From contig NZ_JBAWJZ010000007.1 in assembly GCF_043876835.1 (NCBI RefSeq), positions 124,001-188,000 of the forward strand: a stretch of DNA of 64,000 nucleotides. The letters run 5' to 3'. The DNA is from Yeosuana sp043876835. Its GTDB lineage: Bacteria > Bacteroidota > Bacteroidia > Flavobacteriales > Flavobacteriaceae. The number at the start of each line of letters is the position of its first letter. The first letter of the stretch is position 1. Shown here piece by piece: positions 8,483-16,639 of this stretch. A model generated the notes under the pieces. It had not been told where the DNA came from. It saw only the letters and a list, made by a program, of their open reading frames with translations, and ran no database searches. The position numbers and the translations under genes were made by a program.

Positions 8483-8972
8483 TCAGATAGGTTTTTTTAA
8501 ATGCACTACAACTTAGTTGTATGAGTTATTGAACAACGTATACAATTCTAAAATGGATGGATAACAATGCTTTTTTAACATAAACTTATCCCTATTATTT
8601 TTTTTGTTCTTATATCTATAAGCTAATATAGTAAATATATACTTACAAAAGGCAAACATTTTTATAGTATCTAAAGAGTTATTTGGGTTTTATTTTATAT
8701 GTACCCACCCTTTGTTCGGGCAAAGCCCCATCTAAAAAATACACCCGAACAGTAGCTGAACAAGACTCGAACAAAACCCGAACAAAACCCCTTTGTTTTT
8801 ACTCGGTTGCGTCAATGTGTGTCAATAGCTAGCAATATGTGTCAATATGTGTCATTTTTTGGAAGTATCAAATTTTCTTACTACTCTAGTAAGTTATACC
8901 TGGTTTAAAACTTTCTACTATAAAAACGAGGTTCTTTACTCTCCAAAAAGTGCTATAAAAAATTTCATCCTG
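8483..8972. other. 490-bp gap with block boundary and short repeats
   Basis: No gene seen. 8503-8536 is the right end of the cassette-like block: GCACTACAACTTAGTTGT, then GAACAACGTATAC, which looks like a ~25-bp remnant unit. 8700-8870 is richer in G+C than the rest and holds short direct repeats: CGAACAAAACC twice (8768-8790) and TGTGTCAAT three times (8817-8855). Rho-independent terminators were not found. Confidence 0.5.
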
Positions 8973-9476
8973 TTATTGGCTTATTAGCGCATCCAGATCT
9001 TTTTTTAAATCGGCATACTGTTCGTAACTGCCAAACCTAAAATGACGTTTGTCGCCTTTTATAATAAGTGTTGCCGGTAAGGCTCCATACCAGTCGGGGT
9101 CAACATGTTCGGTCCATTTGGTATAGTTCTGGTCTTTAAGAATCATAATCTCCTGTTTAATACCTTGTTTTTTTACGAACGGATATAATCTTGGGTCTAA
9201 TTTTTTAATAAAATCAAGATTTATAAGCAACACTCTTACATGCTTGTTCTGGTACTCGGTTTCCAAGGTGTTAAAATGAGGCAGTTCCTTAATACATGGC
9301 GGACAGTGGATTGACCAGAAATTTAAAACCAAAACACCATCGGCTTCGCTATCAATGATTGTTTGCAGGTCCGAAAACTGTTCTAAGGTTTCAATGGTGG
9401 CATTTTTATCTGTTTCTTTTGGTTTGCATGAAACCATTAAACAAGTTACAAGCAATAAGGCTAAGTAAGATTTCAT
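8973..9476 (-). CDS. Thioredoxin-family lipoprotein (TlpA/ResA-like)
   Basis: 167 residues. A lipoprotein signal peptide ends in a lipobox (LMVS-C17), so the protein is anchored to a membrane facing the periplasm. The thioredoxin-like domain has the active-site motif WSIHCPPC (C58, C61) and a cis-proline region (GALPAT, about residue 135). Such proteins reduce disulfides, often for cytochrome c maturation or stress repair; the exact partner is unknown. Its upstream region contains a perfect 19-bp tandem duplication, each copy with a TAGATTTG promoter box. Start chosen at the ATG at 9476, which begins the signal peptide. Confidence 0.9.
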   Translation of the reverse strand: MKSYLALLLVTCLMVSCKPKETDKNATIETLEQFSDLQTIIDSEADGVLVLNFWSIHCPPCIKELPHFNTLETEYQNKHVRVLLINLDFIKKLDPRLYPFVKKQGIKQEIMILKDQNYTKWTEHVDPDWYGALPATLIIKGDKRHFRFGSYEQYADLKKDLDALISQ

Positions 9477-9789
9477 TTTGTGTTTACATTATTTAATTAT
9501 CAAATCTACATTTAATTATCAAATCTACCTTTTTAGCTATAAATAACGAAACAAATTTATAATGTGTTATTAATAAAAAAAACACTTTTTAAACATCATA
9601 ATACCTTATTTAATAATTACCAAAGCCTAAAAAAACAAATATTATACATATAATAAATTCAATTAACATTTTAATTGCACTTTTTTCAAAAACCTTTATT
9701 AATAATTGCATATTATTAGCTTGATTTATTCCCTTAAAAAGATTTGAAAACATTAAATTTGTTCAGATTTTTATGTATCTCATTTTAAT
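9477..9789. other. 313-bp divergent intergenic region
   Basis: Between the thioredoxin lipoprotein gene (minus) and the ThrE-type genes (plus). It holds the tandem promoter repeat at 9491-9528, a long AT-rich stretch, and TAAATTTG at 9754-9761, a possible -7 box for the plus-strand genes. No gene seen. Confidence 0.55.
9491..9528 (-). promoter_or_regulatory. Tandemly duplicated 19-bp promoter segment
   Basis: ATTTAATTATCAAATCTAC occurs twice in direct, uninterrupted tandem (9491-9509 and 9510-9528). On the minus strand each copy gives TAGATTTG (9508-9501 and 9527-9520), a match to the TAnnTTTG -7 box, 24 and 43 nt before the ATG of the thioredoxin lipoprotein gene. Confidence 0.6.
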
Positions 9790-10557
9790 ATGAATGATTC
9801 TCCAAAACTGATACAAACCGCTAACTTACTGTTAGAGATTTCGTCGCTTTTAATGGTTTCGGGCGCTAATACCAACAGAGTAAACTTAAGCATTGACAGA
9901 TTTGCTTCTGTTTTAAATGTTAAAGCTTCCAGTATGATAAGTCATAAAACATTTATTATGACTTTAACAGATGAGGAAACCAATTTAAGCTGTACAAGGG
10001 TTCAAAACATTCCGCCTTACATTATTAACTTTTCAATTATTTCTGCCATTAGTAAAGCAAGCTGGAATGCCTTAAGTGAAAACTGGACCTTAGAACAAAT
10101 TTCCAATGAAATTGAACGCATTAAAAAACTTAACAGATATCCAAGAATTGTTGTTCTTATTGCTGTAAGTTTAGCTGGCGCTGGGTTTTGCAATATTTTT
10201 AAGGGTGATTATTTAAATATGTTTGTGGCTTTTATGAGTACGTTTATTGGGCTTTATATATTTCAGGAAACCCATAAATTAAAGTACAATCTTTACATCA
10301 GAATATTTTTGGGGTCTTTTCTGGCGTCAGTAACCGCTTCTATTGGAATTCTTTATAATATTGGCGAGCATCCGCAAACGGCCTTGGCTACTTCTATATT
10401 GTTTTTAGTTCCTGGTGTTCCGTTAATAAATTCATTTACAGATTTGATGGATAATAATATTTTAAATGGCATGGTGAGATTTACCACTGGTTTAATGATT
10501 GTATTATCTATGTCGATCGGACTATTTTTAGCTATGTACCTTTTTCAATTAAATTAA
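9790..10557 (+). CDS. Threonine/serine exporter family, N-terminal half (ThrE/YjjP-like)
   Basis: 255 residues. Matches the DUF1212/ThrE N-terminal family: a soluble first part (residues 1-115, with SSLLMVSGANTNRV near 16-29) and five hydrophobic segments from about residue 118 to 253. In Corynebacterium ThrE is one protein that exports threonine and serine; in many bacteria, as here, it is split in two genes (E. coli YjjP/YjjB, linked to dicarboxylate export). The next gene starts at the base after the stop codon (TAA-ATG), so the two halves are translated together and surely form one transporter. Substrate not known. Confidence 0.88.
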   Translation: MNDSPKLIQTANLLLEISSLLMVSGANTNRVNLSIDRFASVLNVKASSMISHKTFIMTLTDEETNLSCTRVQNIPPYIINFSIISAISKASWNALSENWTLEQISNEIERIKKLNRYPRIVVLIAVSLAGAGFCNIFKGDYLNMFVAFMSTFIGLYIFQETHKLKYNLYIRIFLGSFLASVTASIGILYNIGEHPQTALATSILFLVPGVPLINSFTDLMDNNILNGMVRFTTGLMIVLSMSIGLFLAMYLFQLN

Positions 10558-11046
10558 ATGTCAGACATTATATTAAAATTACTGGAAGTATCATTTTGGT
10601 CGGGCGCTGCGGCCTTAGGGTTTGGAATTTTATTCAACATTCCAAGAAGTGCCATTTTCACCGTTTTTGCATTAGGTTTTTGTGCAGGTTTAATAAAATT
10701 TGGTTTAATGCACTTTCATGTACATGTGGTGCTTGGTAGTTTTTTAGCTGCTTTTTTTGTAGGGATTATTTCTATTCCTATGGCACATAAAATACATCAA
10801 CCGCCTGTTGTTTTTTCTATCCCTCCGGTTATCCCCATGATTCCAGGATATTTTGCATACGAAACCGTACTGTCTGTCATGAATTTTATTTTTATGGAAG
10901 GCGATGCCAGCAAGAGAATAGCCTTAATTGATGCTATTTTTACCAATGGATTCACCATGGTTTTTGTGTTGATTTCACTTACTGTTGGGGTTGCTTTACC
11001 TATGCTATTGCTCAAAAAAAATTCAGTAAAAAAAATAGAACTTTAA
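10558..11046 (+). CDS. Threonine/serine exporter family, C-terminal half (DUF3815/YjjB-like)
   Basis: 162 residues, almost wholly hydrophobic, with about five membrane helices (for example FWSGAAALGFGILF, HVVLGSFLAAFFVGII). PPVIPMIPGYFAYE in the middle is the recognisable motif of this family (VPGVPG-type loop). Partner of the preceding gene, with directly abutting stop and start codons. The S1/P1 nuclease gene follows after 22 bp and may be in the same transcript. Confidence 0.88.
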   Translation: MSDIILKLLEVSFWSGAAALGFGILFNIPRSAIFTVFALGFCAGLIKFGLMHFHVHVVLGSFLAAFFVGIISIPMAHKIHQPPVVFSIPPVIPMIPGYFAYETVLSVMNFIFMEGDASKRIALIDAIFTNGFTMVFVLISLTVGVALPMLLLKKNSVKKIEL

Positions 11047-11068
11047 TCTTATTAACTCTTTATAAATA

Positions 11069-11848
11069 ATGAAACATTTATTTTCCATTGTATTATCCAT
11101 TTCGCTTTTATGTTCGTTTAATTCTTATGCTTCTGACGACTGGAGCAATACTGGACATAGAGTAGTTGGTAAAATAGCTGACCAATATTTAAAAAGAAAA
11201 ACCAAAAGAAAAATTGAAAAGTTACTTAACAATAAATCGCTTGCCTTGGTTTCAACCTTTGGAGATGATATAAAATCAGACAAACGTTTTGATGCTTTTT
11301 ATACCTGGCATTTTATTAATATGCCTTTAGATTCCAACTATGAAGAGTCTGAAAAAAACACTAATGGCGATTTGGTAAGTGGTATCAATACCTGTATTAA
11401 AATTATAAAAGATGACACATCGAGTGATGATGATAAGGCTTTTTATCTGAAATTATTAATCCATTTTATTGGCGATTTGCATCAGCCCATGCATGTTGGC
11501 CTTGTAGAAGACAAAGGTGGTAATGACTTTAAATTACAATGGTTTTATAAAGATTCAAATTTACACTCTGTTTGGGATAGAGAAATGATTGACAGTTTCA
11601 ATATGAGTTACAGTGAACTTGCAGACAATGCCGATGTGCTAAACAAAGATCAAGTTAAAGCCATTCAAGAAGGAACCATTGTTGACTGGGTAAACGACAC
11701 ACACAAATTGACACGACACGTGTATGCCAATGTGAAACCCAACGACAATTTGCGTTACAGCTACTCATATGATAATTTTGAAACCGTACGTTCTCAATTA
11801 CAAAAAGGTGGCATCAGATTAGCAAAAGTGTTGAACGATTTGTTTTAA
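11069..11848 (+). CDS. S1/P1-type zinc-dependent nuclease
   Basis: 259 residues with a signal peptide (cleavage near SYAS). Zinc ligands of the S1/P1 family are present: W25 and H30 (DDWSNTGHRVVGKIA), the FGDDIKSD region, HFINMPLD, and HFIGDLHQPMHVG, followed by NLHSVWD with the last His and Asp. These exported enzymes cleave single-stranded DNA and RNA and remove 3' phosphates, using three zinc ions; in Bacteroidota they probably help to scavenge nucleic acid. Length is usual for the family. Follows the exporter pair by 22 bp. The convergent LRR gene ends 8 bp downstream. Confidence 0.93.
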   Translation: MKHLFSIVLSISLLCSFNSYASDDWSNTGHRVVGKIADQYLKRKTKRKIEKLLNNKSLALVSTFGDDIKSDKRFDAFYTWHFINMPLDSNYEESEKNTNGDLVSGINTCIKIIKDDTSSDDDKAFYLKLLIHFIGDLHQPMHVGLVEDKGGNDFKLQWFYKDSNLHSVWDREMIDSFNMSYSELADNADVLNKDQVKAIQEGTIVDWVNDTHKLTRHVYANVKPNDNLRYSYSYDNFETVRSQLQKGGIRLAKVLNDLF

Positions 11849-11856
11849 AAAAATAG

Positions 11857-13317
11857 TTATTCCTTAATTAGTTTTTTTGTTGAAAAGCCTTCTGTGGTTT
11901 GTATATTTAATAAATAAAGACCACTAACTAGGGTATTGGTTGCTAACTCGTTGATTCCGGTATTTAAAATACCTCTATTTACTTTTTGCCCAAGCATATT
12001 GGTTAATGTATAGTTGGCTTCCAATTTAACGTTAACATAGAATTTATCATTAAACGGATTAGGATAGATTGAAACACTCGATAAGTTAAAATCGTCTGTT
12101 CCCAAACTACAATTTAAGGAGAAAGTACTACCAGAATCTCTTTGCCAGTTTGGGCTTGATTTCGCAGTTGCTTTTGCTAAATCATCTACCTGAATACATA
12201 GTCCTGTTGAATTATCTTGTGCCCACATCCATGCCAAATTATCAATGTTTCCATTGGCTATGTTTAGTGAAGTTAGCTGGTTTTGGTTACAGTAAAACTG
12301 AGTTAAATTAGGCAACATACTCACATCGGCACTTGTGAAATTATTGATACCAATATCCAGTTTTTGAAGTTGTGTATATTCATCATAGCTCAATGTAGAT
12401 AAATTCATTTCATAAGCCCATAAATTAACAAGATTTGTTTTAGTATTTGGCAGTGGCAAACTATTAATTGAAGTATTACCGCCACAATCAAGTGAAATTA
12501 AAGAGTTATTACTGGAAACATCCAAAGATGACAAATTATCATAATAGCAGTATAAAGTTTCTATATTTGGAAACATTGATGCATTTAAAGAACCTATAGG
12601 ATTATCGCCACAATCAAGATAAATCAATGATGTATTATTAGAATATGTAAAATTATTCAATCCATTTGTATAACATATAAGTTCTGTTAAAGCTGTAAGT
12701 GGGGTAATATTTAAACTAGTTAATGAATTTCCGTAACACCATAATTTTTCCAATAATACATTTTGGGATATATTTAATGAGCTCACTCCTGAATTGTGAC
12801 AATATAATTCTCTTAAATTGGGGTTTAACGAAAAATCCAAAGCACCAAGATTGCTAGCATTATTATAGCAAGCCAAATAATCCAATAAAGGATATGCACT
12901 TACATTCAAACCACTTAAGTTGTTGTCTCCACAATTCAGATATGTAAGTATATTATTATTAGGTAATATTAAATTATTTCCACCGTTTCCAATGTTATTA
13001 TTAAAGCATTTAATTTCTGTTAAAGCTGTGTTATTAAGAAGGTTTAAAGCAATAAGATTATTACTACTGCAGTCCAGTATTTGTAAAGAAGCAAAATCTT
13101 CTATACCAGTCATATCAGAAATAAAATTTGAATGGACGTCTAAATTAGTAACGCTACTAATATTAGCCGTAGTTACGTAATCATTATTCGCAACGCCATC
13201 GCCCATTCCATTAGCTTCTAAATAAGCTTCAAAATTGTTATCAGGAACATACGTTGTTTGAGAGTAGGCGACAAAACTAAAAAGGGCAAGGATCAAGGTT
13301 GGCAATTTTGTTTTCAT
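11857..13317 (-). CDS. Secreted leucine-rich repeat protein with T9SS sorting domain
   Basis: 486 residues. Signal peptide (ending near FVAYSQ), a short N-terminal part with VPDNNFEAYLEANGMGDG typical of Bacteroidota LRR proteins, then about 14 irregular ~21-residue leucine-rich repeats (L-x-x-L-x-C-x-x-N-x-L type, residues 50-370). The C-terminal ~75 residues form a type A T9SS sorting domain (VSIYPNPFNDKFYVN ... GLYLLNIQTTEG ... KKLIKE), so the protein is exported through the Por system and fixed to the cell surface or released. Probably an adhesion or binding protein; ligand unknown. Confidence 0.9.
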   Translation of the reverse strand: MKTKLPTLILALFSFVAYSQTTYVPDNNFEAYLEANGMGDGVANNDYVTTANISSVTNLDVHSNFISDMTGIEDFASLQILDCSSNNLIALNLLNNTALTEIKCFNNNIGNGGNNLILPNNNILTYLNCGDNNLSGLNVSAYPLLDYLACYNNASNLGALDFSLNPNLRELYCHNSGVSSLNISQNVLLEKLWCYGNSLTSLNITPLTALTELICYTNGLNNFTYSNNTSLIYLDCGDNPIGSLNASMFPNIETLYCYYDNLSSLDVSSNNSLISLDCGGNTSINSLPLPNTKTNLVNLWAYEMNLSTLSYDEYTQLQKLDIGINNFTSADVSMLPNLTQFYCNQNQLTSLNIANGNIDNLAWMWAQDNSTGLCIQVDDLAKATAKSSPNWQRDSGSTFSLNCSLGTDDFNLSSVSIYPNPFNDKFYVNVKLEANYTLTNMLGQKVNRGILNTGINELATNTLVSGLYLLNIQTTEGFSTKKLIKE

Positions 13318-13504
13318 ATCAAGTTATTGTTGGTTAATAACATAACATGAATAAGATAAATCTTAATATGATTTAAGGCTGTGCTTTTAATTAGTTCAGG
13401 TTCGAATACCTTAAATATAAAAAAATATTTTTATAAACACCTGACTGTTAGTTGAATAATTGATAAAAAAAATCAAATTATTAATAATTACTTATTTCAT
13501 AAAT

Positions 13505-13535
13505 GCAAAAAAAAGCAATCCTAAAGGATTGCTTC
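13505..13535 (-). terminator. Rho-independent terminator of lpd
   Basis: GCAATCC (13515-13521), loop TAAA, GGATTGC (13526-13532), followed on the minus strand by a run of eight T. It lies about 30 bp after the lpd stop codon. Confidence 0.85.
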
Positions 13536-13564
13536 TTTATAATATGAATTTTGTAACTATTTGT

Positions 13565-14965
13565 TTAAATATGTAATGCTCTATCTTCAGTCGCTGCTAA
13601 AGCAGCTTCTTTAATAGCTTCTGTAAATGTTGGGTGAGCATGGGACATTCTTGAAACATCTTCAGCACTTGCTCTAAATTCCATAGCAACGACAGCTTCT
13701 GCAATCATGTCCGCAGCACGAGCACCAATCATGTGAACTCCTAAAATTTCATCTGTTTTTTTATCAGCAAGAATTTTTACAAACCCATCTAAATCCATAC
13801 TGGCTCTGCTTCTACCTAAAGCACGCATAGGAAAAGACCCTGTTTTGTATTCAACCCCAGCTTCTTTTAAAGCTTCCTCTGTTTTACCAACACTTGCAAC
13901 TTCTGGCCAAGTATAAACAACACCCGGAATTAAATTATAATCGATGTGCGGTTTTTGTCCTGCAATAGTTTCTGCAACAAATACACCTTCTTCTTCAGCT
14001 TTATGGGCCAACATAGCGCCTTTTACCACATCGCCAATAGCGTATATATTTTTAGCAGATGTTTGTAAATGGTCGTTAACTTCAATTTGTCCTCTTTCTG
14101 TAATTTTTACGCCTGCTGCTTCTGCATTTAAACCATCAGTGTATGGGCGACGCCCTACAGACACTAAGCAATAATCTCCTGTAAATGTAATTTCTTCACC
14201 TTTTTTGTTATCTGCTTTCACAATCACTTCATCACCTTTTCTTTCAACAGACTTAACTTTATGCGACGTATTTATATTGAATTTTTGCTTTTTCAATACC
14301 TTATTCAATTCTTTAGACAAGCCTCCATCCATTGTTGGAATAACTCTGTCCATAAATTCAATAACGGTTACTTCTGCTCCAAGACGTTTATATACTTGAC
14401 CAAGTTCTAAACCAATAACTCCTCCACCAATAACAATTAAATGTTTTGGTATTTCCGGTAATTTTAAAGCTTCAGTTGACGTGATAACTCTTTCTTTATC
14501 TATAGAAATAAATGGCAAACTAGATGGTTTGCTACCAGTTGCTATAATGGTATTTTTAGCTTCAATTTCTAAAGTTTCATTTCCGTTGATTGAAATATGT
14601 GTCGCATCTTTAAAGCTTCCCAAGCCTTGATAAACATCAATATTGTTTTTCTTCATTAAGAAATCAATGCCACCTGTAGTCTGATCAACAACTGCTTGTT
14701 TGCGGGCAATCATTTGCTTTAAATTCACTTTAACATCTCCAGGAATTTCAATACCATGTTCTTCAAAATGCTTAATAGCATCTTCATAATGATGTGAAGA
14801 ATCTAAAAGTGCCTTACTTGGTATACAACCAACGTTTAAGCAAGTACCACCAAGTGTTGCATATTTTTCAATAATGACTGTTTTCATTCCTAATTGTGCA
14901 CAACGTATGGCTGCTACATATCCTCCAGGACCAGAACCTATTACGGCTACATCGTATGACTTCAT
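13565..14965 (-). CDS. lpdA: Dihydrolipoyl dehydrogenase (E3)
   Basis: 466 residues, full length. FAD-binding G-x-G-x-x-G (IGSGPGGY, 9-16), redox-active disulfide GGTCLNVGC (C42, C47), second dinucleotide motif IGGGVIGLELG (about 177-187), YAIGDV FAD motif (about 310) and the C-terminal HAHPT with catalytic His. It reoxidises dihydrolipoamide in pyruvate and 2-oxoglutarate dehydrogenase complexes and the glycine cleavage system. Transcribed alone here, with a TACTTTTG box on the minus strand (15011-15004), about 40 nt before the start. Confidence 0.97.
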   Translation of the reverse strand: MKSYDVAVIGSGPGGYVAAIRCAQLGMKTVIIEKYATLGGTCLNVGCIPSKALLDSSHHYEDAIKHFEEHGIEIPGDVKVNLKQMIARKQAVVDQTTGGIDFLMKKNNIDVYQGLGSFKDATHISINGNETLEIEAKNTIIATGSKPSSLPFISIDKERVITSTEALKLPEIPKHLIVIGGGVIGLELGQVYKRLGAEVTVIEFMDRVIPTMDGGLSKELNKVLKKQKFNINTSHKVKSVERKGDEVIVKADNKKGEEITFTGDYCLVSVGRRPYTDGLNAEAAGVKITERGQIEVNDHLQTSAKNIYAIGDVVKGAMLAHKAEEEGVFVAETIAGQKPHIDYNLIPGVVYTWPEVASVGKTEEALKEAGVEYKTGSFPMRALGRSRASMDLDGFVKILADKKTDEILGVHMIGARAADMIAEAVVAMEFRASAEDVSRMSHAHPTFTEAIKEAALAATEDRALHI

Positions 14966-15003
14966 AAGATAATTTTTGATGTTTGTTTAATAAAAATTGA
15001 ACA

Positions 15004-15011
15004 CAAAAGTA
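15004..15011 (-). promoter_or_regulatory. Predicted -7 box of lpdA
   Basis: TACTTTTG on the minus strand, a full match to TAnnTTTG, 38 nt upstream of the start codon. Confidence 0.45.
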
Positions 15012-15123
15012 CAAATGTTTTATGGTACCACAATAAAAAACGTTTTTAATAAAATCATAAACCACTTCCATTTAAAACATTAAAAACCCGTGAATTTGAA
15101 AAGAAAGACAAACTAAAATTATG

Positions 15124-15131
15124 TAGTTTTG
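15124..15131 (+). promoter_or_regulatory. Predicted -7 box of smpB, very close to the start codon
   Basis: TAGTTTTG matches TAnnTTTG and ends only 5 nt before the smpB ATG (15137). Transcription would start at or next to the ATG, which suggests a leaderless mRNA. TTTG at 15095-15098 is 25 nt upstream, longer than the usual spacing. Confidence 0.4.
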
Positions 15132-15136
15132 TCATT

Positions 15137-15595
15137 ATGCAAAAGAACATTAACATACAAAACAAAAAAGCGCGCTTTCTATATGAAATAATAGATAAGT
15201 ATACGGCTGGTATTGTATTAACGGGAACAGAAATAAAATCAATTAGAAGTAGTAAAGCTTCCATTGCTGAAAGTTTTTGTGAGTTTAATGAGCAAGGCGA
15301 GCTTTTTGTAATTAATATGACCATAGAAGAATATATCTACGGAACCTATTACAACCATAAACCAAAAGCAGAAAGAAAGCTGCTTTTAAATAAAAAAGAA
15401 CTTAAAAAACTGCTGAAAGAAGTTCAAAACACAGGGCTTACCATTGTACCTTTAAAATTATTCATCAATGAAAAAGGATACGCAAAAATGGATATTGCAT
15501 TAGCAAAAGGAAAAAAACTATACGATAAGCGTGAAACCTTAAAAGACCGTGATAACAAACGCGACCTTGACCGTATCAAAAAAATATATAAATAA
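15137..15595 (+). CDS. smpB: SsrA-binding protein SmpB
   Basis: 152 residues, the normal length. Family motifs are intact: N-terminal NKKARFLYEIIDKYTAGIVLTG, the GTEIKSIR motif, EEYIYGTYYNH, HKPKAERKLLL and the basic C-terminal tail (YDKRETLKDRDNKRDLDR) that enters the decoding centre. SmpB carries tmRNA to stalled ribosomes for trans-translation. It is divergent from lpdA with 171 bp between the starts. The tmRNA gene itself is not in this window. Confidence 0.97.
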   Translation: MQKNINIQNKKARFLYEIIDKYTAGIVLTGTEIKSIRSSKASIAESFCEFNEQGELFVINMTIEEYIYGTYYNHKPKAERKLLLNKKELKKLLKEVQNTGLTIVPLKLFINEKGYAKMDIALAKGKKLYDKRETLKDRDNKRDLDRIKKIYK

Positions 15596-15628
15596 GCGTT
15601 TCTTTTTTAAAACCTAAACTTATAAAGC

Positions 15629-16189
15629 ATGCATAAACTAATAACTATAGTATTTATTCTAACCTTTTCTTTAACTATTAATGCTCAAGAAAAGGTTGTA
15701 AAACCTGAAAAAGATTCTCTTAAAACCCAGGTTATAGACAGTTCGAAAGTTAAAACACTTGATGGCACGATAAAAGCTTTGTATAAAGTGATATCAGGTG
15801 AAAAAGGTGTAGAAAGAAACTGGGAGTTTTTTAAATATTTGTTTAAACCAGGAGCCAAATTAATTCCATCGGGGAAAGATAACGAAGGTGTTTATAAAGT
15901 GCGTTATATGTCTCCAAACGATTATATAGAAAGTTCAAATGATTGGTTGGTTGAGAATGGTTTTTTTGAAAAAGAAATCCACAGAACTGAAAACACTTTT
16001 GGAAACATAACCAGTGTTTTTAGCACTTATGAATCCTTTAAAAGCGAAACCGATGAAAAGCCTTTTATGAGAGGCATCAATAGCATCCAACTTTTAAATG
16101 ATGGCAAACGCTGGTGGATCATCAATATTTACTGGACTCAGGAAACAAAGGAAAACCCCATTCCAAAAAAATATTTAAACAAAAACTAA
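15629..16189 (+). CDS. Secreted NTF2-like protein of unknown function
   Basis: 186 residues. Signal peptide MHKLITIVFILTFSLTINAQ, then a charged linker and a cone-shaped NTF2-like domain: TIKALYKVISGEKGVERNWEFFKYLF is the usual first helix pair (about 47-72), and GINSIQLLNDGKRWWIINIYWTQE is the terminal sheet (about 148-171). Such domains bind small molecules; no catalytic residues can be assigned. It follows smpB by 33 bp, and the next gene, also NTF2-like, follows by 3 bp, so the two probably share a transcript. Confidence 0.75.
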   Translation: MHKLITIVFILTFSLTINAQEKVVKPEKDSLKTQVIDSSKVKTLDGTIKALYKVISGEKGVERNWEFFKYLFKPGAKLIPSGKDNEGVYKVRYMSPNDYIESSNDWLVENGFFEKEIHRTENTFGNITSVFSTYESFKSETDEKPFMRGINSIQLLNDGKRWWIINIYWTQETKENPIPKKYLNKN

Positions 16190-16192
16190 ATC

Positions 16193-16633
16193 ATGAAAAG
16201 GAATCTTTTCATCTTAAGTTTTTTAATTCTTCTTGGTTTTTCATGTCAACAAAAACCTAATAAAGAAACCATTGAAAGCTGGAAGAATGAAATTATTGAC
16301 GCTGAACTGAATTTTTGCAAAACTGCTGAAAAGGAAGGCATGAATGTAGCTTTTTTGGCATTCGTTGCGGATGACGGAATCCTTTTAAGAAACGATAAAC
16401 TCATTAAAGGCAAAGACAACATAAAAGTCTATTTAAAAAACAGCAACACCAAAGGGCTTTCTTGGAAACCTGACTTTGTAGATGTCTCTTCCTCTGGCGA
16501 TTTAGGCTATACTTATGGCTCTTACACTTTTAAGTATAAAGATTCTTTAGGAAATGATTTAGAGAACAAAGGTGTTTTCCATACCGTTTGGAAACGACAA
16601 CAAGATGGTAGCTGGAAATTTGTCTGGGATTAA
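16193..16633 (+). CDS. DUF4440/SnoaL-like lipoprotein
   Basis: 146 residues with a lipobox (LGFSC, Cys18). The mature domain is a DUF4440/NTF2-like fold: ESWKNEIIDAELNFCKTAEKEGM (first helix), LIKGKDNIKVYL (the conserved G-x-x-x-I turn), and a sheet ending in TVWKRQQDGSWKFVWD, the typical terminal motif of this family. Membrane-anchored, function unknown. Located directly behind another NTF2-like gene (3 bp gap). Confidence 0.82.
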   Translation: MKRNLFILSFLILLGFSCQQKPNKETIESWKNEIIDAELNFCKTAEKEGMNVAFLAFVADDGILLRNDKLIKGKDNIKVYLKNSNTKGLSWKPDFVDVSSSGDLGYTYGSYTFKYKDSLGNDLENKGVFHTVWKRQQDGSWKFVWD

Positions 16634-16639
16634 TTTCCT

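Larger units (their letters stand above)
499..8535 (-). mobile_element. Integron-cassette-like gene block (attC-like sites, no integrase seen)
   Basis: Nine genes, all on the minus strand, lie between a helicase gene and a thioredoxin lipoprotein gene. Most are single-gene units separated by 90-150 bp elements that start with CAAC and end with GTTG and fold into long imperfect hairpins. Five units have end sequences that are inverted matches of each other: 2347/3154, 3268/4081, 4185/5548, 6460/7187 and 8055/8512 (7 to 10 nt). This is the rule for integron cassettes, where the leading core site pairs with the inverse core site of the same cassette. Gene contents are unrelated (GTPase, epimerase, porin-like proteins, unknowns). 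The family of element and the mobilising enzyme are inferred; alternatives are MITE-like repeats around accessory genes. The outer limits are approximate. Confidence 0.6.

Noticed and set aside
8700..8870. CRISPR array
   Set aside because: Repeats are 9-11 nt, irregularly spaced, with no unique spacers of constant length and no cas genes.
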